Shown: positions 44,753 through 54,725 of the stretch, in pieces
Numbering within the stretch: position 1 is the stretch's first letter
How the letters are laid out: each line of letters opens with the position of its first letter
Source of the DNA: Zoogloea sp. LCSB751
GTDB lineage: Bacteria > Pseudomonadota > Gammaproteobacteria > Burkholderiales > Rhodocyclaceae
Reading direction: 5' to 3'
Length of the DNA: 64,000 nucleotides
NCBI RefSeq assembly: GCF_002028455.1
Contig: NZ_MWUM01000001.1
Coordinates: 310,001-374,000, forward strand
The notes under the pieces: generated by a model
What the model saw: the letters and a program-made list of their open reading frames with translations, nothing else
Told to the model about the DNA's origin: nothing
Database searches by the model: none
Position numbers and translations under genes: made by a program

Positions 44753-45681
44753 TGCCGTGCTCCGCCGGCTGTGGCCAGGGGGCCGACGGGATTGGCCGCG
44801 GCTTTGGCGTGGCCGTCCTTGTCGACGATCGCCACGGTGGCGGTCAGGCCGGCAACCAACTGGAGATCCTTCGGCACTTCGTCGAGGGCGATGCGCACCG
44901 GAATCCGCTGGGCCAGGCGGACCCAGGTGAACACCGGGTTCACGTTGGGCAGCAGGTTGTTGCCGTTGGCACGGTCGCGGTCCTCGATGCCGGCTGAGAT
45001 GCTCTCCACGTGGCCGCGCAGTTCCTGCTCGCGGCCCATGATGCGGATCTTGGCGGGCTGGCCGATCTTCACGCCTTGAAGCTTGGTTTCCTCGAAGTAG
45101 CCGTCTACGTGGAACGAGTGGGTGTCGAGCACGGCGAGCACCTGCTTGCCGGCGGTCACGTAGTTACCCGAGCGCAGGGACAGGTCGCTGAGGTAGCCGT
45201 CCACCGGCGCGACGATCTTCGTGCGGGCCAGGTTGAGGGCGGCCAGCTCGCGATTGGCGATGGCCTGGGCCAGCTGGGCTTCGCCGAGTTCGACCTTTTC
45301 GCGGCTTTGTTCGACGGTTTCCTGGGCCACCAGGGTGGACAGCTGGGCGTTGCGGCGGGCTTCGCGGCGGGCCTGATCGAGGTTGGCGCGCACGGTGGCG
45401 ACGGCCGCGTCGGCCTGCTTGAGGGCCAGGCGATAGCGCTCGGTGTCGATCTGGAAGAGTTCCTGGCCCTGCTTCACGAACTGGTTGTCGTGGATCGCCA
45501 CGTGGGTGACGAGGCCGGATACGTCCGGCGTGACCGGCACGATGTCGGCACGCACGCGGCCGTCGCGGGTCCAGGGTTCGACCTGGTAGTGATCCCACAG
45601 GCGTTGGGACGCGAAGAGGGCGAGGACGATGGCCACCAGAGTGACGGCGATCCGAAGGAGCTTGAGATAGAGTGGTTTCAC
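44749..45681 (-). CDS. HlyD/AaeA-type membrane fusion protein
   Basis: This 310-residue periplasmic adaptor is anchored by an N-terminal helix (LLRIAVTLVAIVLALFASQ). It has the biotinyl-lipoyl hairpin (VTPDVSGLVTHVAIHDNQFVKQGQ) and a coiled coil. It links the FUSC permease to the outer-membrane NodT protein, as AaeA does in aromatic acid export. I start at GTG 45681 (AAGGTG upstream) because this is where the family begins. Confidence 0.9.
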   Translation of the reverse strand: MKPLYLKLLRIAVTLVAIVLALFASQRLWDHYQVEPWTRDGRVRADIVPVTPDVSGLVTHVAIHDNQFVKQGQELFQIDTERYRLALKQADAAVATVRANLDQARREARRNAQLSTLVAQETVEQSREKVELGEAQLAQAIANRELAALNLARTKIVAPVDGYLSDLSLRSGNYVTAGKQVLAVLDTHSFHVDGYFEETKLQGVKIGQPAKIRIMGREQELRGHVESISAGIEDRDRANGNNLLPNVNPVFTWVRLAQRIPVRIALDEVPKDLQLVAGLTATVAIVDKDGHAKAAANPVGPLATAGGARQ

Positions 45682-45698
45682 GGGAGCATCACCTTCAA

Positions 45699-45905
45699 TC
45701 AAAAGGAGGGCATGGGCAGGCGGATGACGAGGGACCAGACGATCATGAACACGGCAGCGTCGAACAGGGCCGGGTGCCACACGATGCGGTACAGCCCGAC
45801 CAGCGAGAACACGCGGCGCAGCAGGAACGAGAAGACGAAGGCGAGGGGTGTCGACACGAGGATCGACGACACCAGTACGCCGTCGAGGTTGAGTTCCCCG
45901 ATCAT
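45699..45905 (-). CDS. DUF1656 (AaeX-like) small membrane protein
   Basis: This 68-residue protein has two hydrophobic segments and starts MIGELNLDGVLVSSI, typical of DUF1656/AaeX. Such proteins always sit between a FUSC permease and a HlyD adaptor, but their role is not known. It overlaps the FUSC gene by ATGA. Confidence 0.9.
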   Translation of the reverse strand: MIGELNLDGVLVSSILVSTPLAFVFSFLLRRVFSLVGLYRIVWHPALFDAAVFMIVWSLVIRLPMPSF

Positions 45906-47971
45906 GCGGAGGGTCCTTTCATCGAGAGCAGGCCGGCGGCCTGATAGGCCACGGCCTTGGGAAACAGGTTGCCGCGCAGGCCGACCATCGCCGACAGGCC
46001 GGCGAGCTTGGCCGTCGACGGGGGCAGTTCGGTGATGGCGTGCAGCGCATGATCGATGTCGGCCAGCAGCCCGGGCGGCGCATCGACGATGCGGCCGTTG
46101 GAGCGGGTCGAGAAGTGCTCGCCGACGCCATTCAGCGCGCGTTCGGTCAAGTCGCGCGTGGTGGTGTCGAAATCCGGGCTGGCCTTCTGCAAGGTGACCA
46201 GGTTCATGCCGATGCGTAAGTCATGCAGAACGTCGACGCCACGCAGTTCGCCGCTCTGGGACACGGCGGCGAGCTTGGGCGTCAGCAGGGTCAGGCGGTC
46301 GAGCAGACGGCCGGCCAGGGCCACCGGTTCAGCTGAGGCGCCGGCCCGCGCGTGGTGGGCGAGATCCCGCCAGTTGTGGCGCAACAGGCGGCGCGCGCTG
46401 GTGTCGACGCTGATCGTGCGCATGAAGCCGGTGACCCACAGGGCAATGAAGACGCCGACGAAGAGGGCCATGTTGACGTTGAGGAAATCGGCGAAATCCT
46501 GGTGGCTCAGGGTTTCCTGCAGGGCCAGCGCATTGCAGAAGCCGGTGATCATGGCCATTGCGGGCACCAGGGTGCGCGGGGCCGCCATGTAGACACCCAT
46601 CGGCAGCAGGATCGGCGCCAGCACTAGCACCAGCATCGGGAAGTCGTTGACCTGAGGCATCACGGTGAACTGGAACACCGCAGCAATCGGCAGGGCGACC
46701 AGGTTGAAGATGCCGAAGCTGGCGATGGTCGGTTTGGGGTCGTCCATCGTTGCGAAGAAGCAACACACCACCGCGGCGATCATTGCCGCAGCGGCGCCAT
46801 CCCGCCAGCCGCTCATGATCCACAGTGCGCAGCTGAGCAGCACTGCGATGCTCGCCGCGCCGGCAGACAGCAGCGCCATGCCGTAGTCCCGGTGCAGGGG
46901 CCGATGCTCTTTGGTATCCACCAGTTCCGCCAGCTCCGCCGACAGGGGCTTGTTACGGCGTACGTGGTCGAGTAGGGTGTGGCTGTCGCCCAGTGTGTCC
47001 ACCAGGTCGACCAGCCGGGTCAGCAGGCTGGCTGACAGCAGCGTGGCCCAGTCGGCGTCGTGGGGCGTGGCCGCGGCGACGGATCTCAGTTCGGCGATCA
47101 GCGGCTCGGCTCCGTTGCGGTCGGCGCCACCTGCAATCCATGTGGCGACCTGCTCGATCAGGTCGGCGACCTCGGGCGAGAGGGCATGCCCGTCGGCGCG
47201 CAAGGCGCTAAGCCTGTCGTTCAGCCCGTCGATGATCGGGATCAGGACCAGCGTGCGGGTATGCAGCGCATGGACGACGTTGGTGATCTCACGCAGGTTG
47301 GAGGTGTCGAAGGGCAGGTGCTTGGACAGCAGGTGGATTTCCGTCTCCGCGGCGGCCAGCTGGCGGCGTTCGCGGTCCGTCTCGGTGGCGCTGCGTTCGT
47401 GCAGTACATCGAGGGCCCACTGGTCGGCACTGCTCAGCCAGCTGGTGAGTCGGGCGACCAGCGGACCGCCGACGGGGCGGGGAAAGATGAGGCTATGGAC
47501 GACGGTGGCGCAGACGATGCCGATCGAGATCTCCTCGAAGCGCGCGACGGCCACGTCGAAGATCTGGTCGGGGGTGTTGACGCTGGGGAAGGCGATGATC
47601 GCCGCGGTGTAGCCGGCCAGCATCAGCACGTAGCTGCGGGGGGTGCGGTCGAGCAGGGAAACGAACAGGCAGGCGCCGATCCACAGGGCGATCACCAGGC
47701 ACAGCAATACGGGTGAGTCCACCAGCGGGGGGACCAGCAGCAGGGCAACCGTAGTGCCGACCAGCGTACCGCACAGCCGGAAGATGGCCTTCGAGCGTAC
47801 GGCGCCGGCCAGCGGATGGCTGACGATGTAGGCCGTCATCATGGCCCAGTAGGGCCGTGGCAGGCCGATGCTGAAGCCCACGTACAGGGCCAGCATGGCC
47901 GCCGCGAAGCTGTTGAAGGAAAACAGCAGTGCACTTCGTTCGAAGCGCAAGGCCGTCAGCAGCTTATTCAT
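45902..47971 (-). CDS. FUSC-family (AaeB-like) efflux permease
   Basis: This 689-residue inner-membrane protein has two sets of membrane helices (about 10-170 and 365-520) flanking soluble regions, as in AaeB p-hydroxybenzoate exporters. It should export aromatic carboxylic acids or related toxic compounds with the HlyD, DUF1656 and NodT proteins. I start at ATG 47971, which overlaps the marR stop by 8 bases. The exact substrate is not predictable. Confidence 0.9.
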   Translation of the reverse strand: MNKLLTALRFERSALLFSFNSFAAAMLALYVGFSIGLPRPYWAMMTAYIVSHPLAGAVRSKAIFRLCGTLVGTTVALLLVPPLVDSPVLLCLVIALWIGACLFVSLLDRTPRSYVLMLAGYTAAIIAFPSVNTPDQIFDVAVARFEEISIGIVCATVVHSLIFPRPVGGPLVARLTSWLSSADQWALDVLHERSATETDRERRQLAAAETEIHLLSKHLPFDTSNLREITNVVHALHTRTLVLIPIIDGLNDRLSALRADGHALSPEVADLIEQVATWIAGGADRNGAEPLIAELRSVAAATPHDADWATLLSASLLTRLVDLVDTLGDSHTLLDHVRRNKPLSAELAELVDTKEHRPLHRDYGMALLSAGAASIAVLLSCALWIMSGWRDGAAAAMIAAVVCCFFATMDDPKPTIASFGIFNLVALPIAAVFQFTVMPQVNDFPMLVLVLAPILLPMGVYMAAPRTLVPAMAMITGFCNALALQETLSHQDFADFLNVNMALFVGVFIALWVTGFMRTISVDTSARRLLRHNWRDLAHHARAGASAEPVALAGRLLDRLTLLTPKLAAVSQSGELRGVDVLHDLRIGMNLVTLQKASPDFDTTTRDLTERALNGVGEHFSTRSNGRIVDAPPGLLADIDHALHAITELPPSTAKLAGLSAMVGLRGNLFPKAVAYQAAGLLSMKGPSA

Positions 47972-48419
47972 CGCCGTTCCCGGGATGCAGTGCGGCGTCG
48001 AAGGCCGCGAACACCCGCAAGGTGGCTTCAAGATCTTCGTCGGCAATGCGGGCGAGCAGTTTGCTGCGCAGTTCCTCGATCAGTTTCTCGACGGTGGCTG
48101 CCATCGCGTGGCCCTGTCCGGTGAGGTACAGCAGCTTGGCCCGCTTGTCGGCCGCATCGCCGCGACGTTCGATCAGGCCGGCCTGACACAGCTGATCCAG
48201 CAGGCGGCCCAGCGACGGGCCTTCGATGCCCATGTCTTCCGCCAGCACGCCATGTCGTACGCCATCACCGAGGCGGCTGAGATGAATGATCGGCAGCACC
48301 CTGGCGTCCGACAGACCATGGGCGAGGGCCGCCTCATTGACTGCTCGTCGATAGATGCGCGACAGGCGGACCAGGTTGCTGGTGACGGCGGCTTCTCGAA
48401 GAGTTCTGTTCTTGTTCAT
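47964..48419 (-). CDS. MarR-family transcriptional regulator
   Basis: This 151-residue regulator has the MarR winged helix (HGVLAEDMGIEGPSLGRLLDQLCQAGLIERRGDAADKRAKLLYLTGQG). It probably represses the efflux operon it heads and is released by an exported aromatic compound. The start at ATG 48419 fits the family. An imperfect 16-bp palindrome overlapping the promoter, about 39 bases upstream, is a likely operator. Confidence 0.9.
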   Translation of the reverse strand: MNKNRTLREAAVTSNLVRLSRIYRRAVNEAALAHGLSDARVLPIIHLSRLGDGVRHGVLAEDMGIEGPSLGRLLDQLCQAGLIERRGDAADKRAKLLYLTGQGHAMAATVEKLIEELRSKLLARIADEDLEATLRVFAAFDAALHPGNGDE

Positions 48420-48452
48420 GGCGGCGACAGGAAGAAGTGGGACTGTGAAAAT

Positions 48453-48473
48453 ATTATATAGCAAGCTTCCTAT
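48453..48473 (-). promoter_or_regulatory. Promoter and candidate MarR operator of the efflux operon
   Basis: On the minus strand TATAAT (48453-48458) is the -10 box, and directly upstream lies the palindrome ATAG-n-AAGCTT-n-CTAT (48458-48473), in which 14 of 16 bases are symmetric. Binding there would block RNA polymerase. No good -35 was seen. Confidence 0.55.
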
Positions 48474-48737
48474 TTTTATATTGCGTCGCACACTTGTGTA
48501 AAACCCTTACGGCTGCACAGCTTGTTGTGCCGTGTGATGCCTTGCTGGCGTGGGGCGCGTCCTGCATGTTGCGAACTTGCAACACTCTCGTGCCGCTTCG
48601 CATCCAAAAAACAACGCTGTCCTTGCCCTCGGCTTTGCCAAGCGCTGACAATGCAGGCCAACTTCTCGTTAGAGAGGTGAAATTGGTCGGCCCTGCGCAA
48701 GCAGTGCGTGCCAGTCTTCAATCAAGAGGAGAAACAT
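48474..48737. other. Intergenic region between the marR operon and the porin
   Basis: There is no gene here. It contains an inverted repeat TGTTGC-n6-GCAACA (48567-48584) of unknown role, the candidate porin promoter, and a good ribosome-binding site (AGGAG) just before the porin ATG. Confidence 0.5.
48623..48652 (+). promoter_or_regulatory. Candidate promoter of the porin gene
   Basis: TTGCCC and GACAAT are 18 bases apart, giving an untranslated leader of about 80 bases before ATG 48738. The match is moderate. Confidence 0.4.
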
Positions 48738-49916
48738 ATGCAAAAGAAACTGATCGCTCTGGCCGTTGCCGGCCTGGCCTCCACCGGCGCCTTCGCTCAA
48801 GCTAACGTCACCGTCTACGGTATTGCTGACGGTTCCTTCGACGTGGTTCGTGTTTCCAACACCAATGGCAACACCGACCTGGGCAACACCACCCGTGTTT
48901 CCTCCAACTCGTCCTACGTCGGTTTCAAGGGCGCTGAAGCTCTGGGCAACGGCCTGACCGCTGTGTTCCAGTTCGAAAGCGGTGTTTCCTTCGACAGCAA
49001 GGGCGGCCTGAGCACCAGCCGTGACAGCTTCGTTGGCCTGTCCAGCGCCAACCTCGGCACCGTGGTTCTGGGCAACCTGACCGGCCCGACCCGTGCTCTG
49101 GGCACCACCCTGGACGTGAACGCTGGCGCTGCCGGCATCGGCGCGAACTCCGCTCTGCTGGGCAAGCTGGGTAACAACCTGATCGGCGGTACCGACGCCA
49201 ACACCAACTACACCCCGGCTACCGGCGTTGGCCGCAGCGCCACCAGCGCGTCGATCTTCGACACCCGCTGGAGCAACGCCATTGCCTACGTCTCCCCGAC
49301 GTACTACGGCCTGAACGCCACCGTTGCCTACGTTGCCAACGAGAACAAGTCGTTCCACAACACCACCAACTCCCCGATCAACACCAGCGGCTACGACCTC
49401 GGTTTGAAGTACGCCAATGGCCCGATCCTGGCTGCGGTGACCTACAACGCCGTTTCCCTGGGTAACGACGCTGGCACCAACGTGTCCGACCTGCGTGTCG
49501 GTGGTTCTTATGACTTCGGCATCGCTACCGTTCGTGCGATCTTCGACCGCACCCGTGGCGATCACCTGACCGCCATCGGCCTCGGCGCTGGCAAGGCTAC
49601 CCAGAACGTCTTCGGCCTGGGCGGTACCTTCAACGTGACCCCGGCTGGCAAGGTTCTGGCTCAAGCCTACTTCGCCAACGATCTGAAGCTGGATGGCAGC
49701 TCCGCCAGCGACACCGGCGCCAAGTTCTTCGAACTGGGCTACGAGCACAGCCTGTCCAAGCGCACCCAGCTGAAGGCTGCCTACGTTCACCTGAACAACG
49801 ACAACAACGCTCGCTACGACTTCGGCAACAACGCCGCTGGTCTGGGCACCGTTGGCACCTCCGCCACCGGCGCCACCCTGCAAGGCGTTCAGCTGGGCCT
49901 GCGTCACTCCTTCTAA
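48738..49916 (+). CDS. Gram-negative porin (Porin_4/OmpC-like)
   Basis: This 392-residue outer-membrane porin has a signal peptide cleaved after AFAQA, then the typical first strand NVTVYGIADGSFDVV and the GLKYANGP and GGTFNVTP strands; it ends in the HSF C-terminus with terminal phenylalanine. It should form a 16-strand trimeric diffusion channel. Codon use is strongly biased (GGC, CTG, CGT, AAC), as expected of an abundant protein. A strong terminator follows. Confidence 0.93.
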   Translation: MQKKLIALAVAGLASTGAFAQANVTVYGIADGSFDVVRVSNTNGNTDLGNTTRVSSNSSYVGFKGAEALGNGLTAVFQFESGVSFDSKGGLSTSRDSFVGLSSANLGTVVLGNLTGPTRALGTTLDVNAGAAGIGANSALLGKLGNNLIGGTDANTNYTPATGVGRSATSASIFDTRWSNAIAYVSPTYYGLNATVAYVANENKSFHNTTNSPINTSGYDLGLKYANGPILAAVTYNAVSLGNDAGTNVSDLRVGGSYDFGIATVRAIFDRTRGDHLTAIGLGAGKATQNVFGLGGTFNVTPAGKVLAQAYFANDLKLDGSSASDTGAKFFELGYEHSLSKRTQLKAAYVHLNNDNNARYDFGNNAAGLGTVGTSATGATLQGVQLGLRHSF

Positions 49917-49943
49917 TTCAGACCTCGTCTGAACTGGAAATTG

Positions 49944-49969
49944 ACGGGCACCTTCGGGTGCCCGTTTTT
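49944..49969 (+). terminator. Terminator of the porin gene
   Basis: A 9-bp stem (49944-49952 with 49957-49965) closes on a TTCG loop and is followed by TTTTT. Confidence 0.93.
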
Positions 49970-50005
49970 CATGGGGCTCTTTCTGGTTGTCATGGCCAGC
50001 TTGGG

Positions 50006-50051
50006 CCCCAAAAGCAAATGGCCACCAATCGGTGGCCATTTGCTTTTGGGG
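50006..50051. terminator. 21-bp perfect hairpin between the porin and proB
   Basis: A perfect 21-bp stem with a 4-base AATC loop (50006-50026 with 50031-50051). On the minus strand the stem contains A-rich and T-rich arms (AAAAGC / GCTTTT), so it is probably the proB-side terminator, and it also reinforces the porin terminator. Confidence 0.75.
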
Positions 50052-50070
50052 GAATTGGACTGCGAGAAGA

Positions 50071-52401
<2,331 letters not shown>

Positions 52402-52420
52402 GAGTGCATGCGAGCTGAAG

Positions 52421-52687
52421 TTATTCAGCGGCAGCGGGCACGATGTTCACGGTGCGACGCTTGTTGGCGCCCTTGACGGTGAACTGAACGGTGCCTTCGG
52501 TCAGCGCGAACAGGGTGTGATCCTTGCCGATGCCGACGTTTTCGCCCGGGTGGTATTCGGTGCCGCGCTGGCGAACGATGATGTTGCCGGCGAGGACGAA
52601 TTGACCGCCGTAGCGCTTGACGCCAAGGCGTTTGCTTTCTGAGTCGCGACCGTTACGTGAACTGCCGCCAGCCTTTTTGTGTGCCAT
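52421..52687 (-). CDS. rpmA: 50S ribosomal protein L27
   Basis: This 88-residue protein begins [24 protein letters not shown], the L27 signature, whose N-terminal tail reaches the peptidyl transferase centre. There is no N-terminal cleavage extension as found in Firmicutes. It lies 12 bases after rplU. Confidence 0.98.
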   Translation of the reverse strand: MAHKKAGGSSRNGRDSESKRLGVKRYGGQFVLAGNIIVRQRGTEYHPGENVGIGKDHTLFALTEGTVQFTVKGANKRRTVNIVPAAAE

Positions 52688-52699
52688 GTCGGATTCTCC

Positions 52700-53011
52700 T
52701 TAAGCCGAGATCGCGTCGATGCGCAGCTCGGTGTAGTTCTGACGGTGACCCTGATGCTTCTGGTAGTGCTTGCGGCGACGCATCTTGAAGATCTTGATCT
52801 TGTCGTGACGGCCGTGGGAAACCACGGTGGCCGTGACGGTGGCGCCAGCCACAACGGGGGTGCCGATCTTGACCGACTCGCCTTCGCCGACCATGAAGAC
52901 CTGGTCGAGGGTGATTTGCGAGTCCACGTCAGCCGGTATCTGTTCTACTTTGAGTTTTTCGCCGACGGTGACACGGTACTGCTTACCGCCGGTTTTTATG
53001 ACCGCGTACAT
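52700..53011 (-). CDS. rplU: 50S ribosomal protein L21
   Basis: This 103-residue protein begins [14 protein letters not shown] and ends with the conserved [23 protein letters not shown] block that binds 23S rRNA. The start at ATG 53011 is standard for the family. A near-consensus promoter precedes it. Confidence 0.98.
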   Translation of the reverse strand: MYAVIKTGGKQYRVTVGEKLKVEQIPADVDSQITLDQVFMVGEGESVKIGTPVVAGATVTATVVSHGRHDKIKIFKMRRRKHYQKHQGHRQNYTELRIDAISA

Positions 53012-53049
53012 GGATGTACTCCGAGTGAAGAGTTTGCAGGAAACGCGCA

Positions 53050-53078
53050 AGTATACGCGAAGGCGCAGATCTCGTCAA
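53050..53078 (-). promoter_or_regulatory. Sigma-70 promoter of rplU-rpmA
   Basis: On the minus strand TTGACG (53078-53073) and TATACT (53055-53050) are separated by exactly 17 bases, the best sigma-70 promoter seen in the window. The predicted leader is about 30 bases. Confidence 0.88.
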
Positions 53079-53100
53079 ACCGACCTCGGTCGCGTGCCAT

Positions 53101-53520
53101 TCAGGGGAGGCGCTGCAGGATGCGTGCGCCGGGTGGCACGTCGGTGCGTTCCATGTAGCCGATCAGGTTAGGGGTATCGAGCAGCCACTGGCGCGCCTCG
53201 GCGGTCGAGCTGGCCTCGCGGGGGGGAAGGGCGCGGCCGGTGAATACCAGCCGGGACCAGTAGGCGCGGATCTGAGCTGGGTTCTTGCCGGTGAGCTTCA
53301 GGTAGAAATCGTCGCGCAATGTGCCGTTGGGCAGGTCGATGAGTTTGACGGGGGTGCCGTCGGCCAGCGTGGTGGCGTGGCCCAGGTAGAGGTTTTCGGC
53401 GCGTTCACGGCTGACCTCGACGGCCGCGGTGCGTACGCTGGCGACCAGCACGAGCTCCGCCCTGCCCGGGCCCGGGGCAAGCAGGCCGGCAGCGATCAGG
53501 AGGATTCTGGCTAGGCGCAT
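53101..53520 (-). CDS. PstS-like periplasmic protein
   Basis: This 139-residue protein has a signal peptide (cleavage near GRAEL) and a single compact domain resembling one lobe of phosphate-binding PstS proteins: AENLYLGHATTLADGTPVKLIDLP, then RDDFYLKLTGKNPAQIRAYWSR. Full PstS proteins are about twice this size, so it may not bind phosphate in the same way. It is the last of a three-gene unit with an outer-membrane barrel and a GGDEF/EAL membrane protein, suggesting a sensory input role. Confidence 0.78.
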   Translation of the reverse strand: MRLARILLIAAGLLAPGPGRAELVLVASVRTAAVEVSRERAENLYLGHATTLADGTPVKLIDLPNGTLRDDFYLKLTGKNPAQIRAYWSRLVFTGRALPPREASSTAEARQWLLDTPNLIGYMERTDVPPGARILQRLP

Positions 53521-53525
53521 GGGGC

Positions 53526-54725
53526 TCAAAAGACGAAGTCCACCGCGAGGCTCAGGACATGGGTCGGCCCGTCCGGCTTCAAATAGTCGCCAAGCTGGCT
53601 GGGGAGGAAGATGCCGAGGCCGCCGGGGCCGGGCTGAATGCGTTCGAGCTGTGCCTTGACGGCAACATTGCGTCCCGCGTCCCAGCGCAGGCCGGCACCG
53701 ATGCTGCGCTGGGCCTTGTTGCGCCCGGCGTTGAAGGCAGCCAGGCCAATGTCGAGTGCGGCGACTCCGGTCACCGCGCTGCTGACCGGTGAGGTTTCCC
53801 GTTGGCGGGCGACAGTCAGGTAGGGCGTGAAGGCACCGGTCCGGTAGCCGGCCGTGACATACCATCCCATCCCGGTGTCGATGTAGCGATCCACATTGCG
53901 ACGAGCGATTTCGGCGATCAGCAGCAGGCGGTCCTGGTCGTACTGCAGGCCGGCCGACATGAAGCTCGTCTTGCCGTCGGTGCCGGAGAGCTCCGGCACG
54001 ATGGCGCCGTAGCCGGTGGCGACGAGGGCCTGCTGCAGGCTCAGAAAATGCGCATCGGACCAGCGCAGGGACATATCGGCCTGGGCGTAGCTGAACTGGG
54101 CCGTGAGGCCGTTGCGGCTGAAGGAGGCCTTGAGGCCGCGGATCTTGTCGAGATTGGCCGAGCCGCCGCGGATGTTCATCGCGCTGTGCCCGGCATACGC
54201 ATGCAGTTCGATATCCGTACCACCGATCTGCCTGCGGTACAGGGCGTCGGCGCCGTCGATGTCGGACAGGGGGTTCAGGCTGTAAACCTCGACGGGGGGC
54301 CGGATCCAGGGATTGGCGTAGTTGAGGTTCAGCGAATCGGAATACATGAAGAACGGCAGGCGGGTGCGGCCGATCCGCAGCAACAGCTCGGGCGTGGCCT
54401 GGTAGCTCGCAAAAGCCCAGGTGACGCGCGGATCGTAGCTGCCGGTAGGGCTCTTGCGGACCACCGATTGCAGGGTCAGGTCGAGGCGGCTGCCGATCTG
54501 CAGGGACCCTTGTATGCCGAGCACGGAGTCGACGGACAGATCGAAGGATGCTCCTGCGCCGGAATCGCTGACGCTGTTGGCGCGGAAGGCCCGCGTGGCG
54601 TTGTCGGTCCGTGCTGCGCCGAGGGTGCCGAAACCGGACAGGCTAAACGGCGACGGTGTATCGGCACGGGCGGCAAGGGGCGTGATCGCCGCAAACGCAA
54701 ACAGCAGGGCGTGAAATGGCTTCAT
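53526..54725 (-). CDS. Outer-membrane beta-barrel protein
   Basis: This 399-residue protein has a signal peptide (cleavage after AARA) and alternating strands throughout, ending in the phenylalanine-terminated LSLAVDFVF. It resembles porin-like proteins (FSLSGFGTLGAARTDN at the start of the mature part), but I cannot assign a substrate. It overlaps the GGDEF/EAL gene by ATGA and is followed 5 bases later by the PstS-like gene, so the three are almost surely one operon. Confidence 0.8.
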   Translation of the reverse strand: MKPFHALLFAFAAITPLAARADTPSPFSLSGFGTLGAARTDNATRAFRANSVSDSGAGASFDLSVDSVLGIQGSLQIGSRLDLTLQSVVRKSPTGSYDPRVTWAFASYQATPELLLRIGRTRLPFFMYSDSLNLNYANPWIRPPVEVYSLNPLSDIDGADALYRRQIGGTDIELHAYAGHSAMNIRGGSANLDKIRGLKASFSRNGLTAQFSYAQADMSLRWSDAHFLSLQQALVATGYGAIVPELSGTDGKTSFMSAGLQYDQDRLLLIAEIARRNVDRYIDTGMGWYVTAGYRTGAFTPYLTVARQRETSPVSSAVTGVAALDIGLAAFNAGRNKAQRSIGAGLRWDAGRNVAVKAQLERIQPGPGGLGIFLPSQLGDYLKPDGPTHVLSLAVDFVF

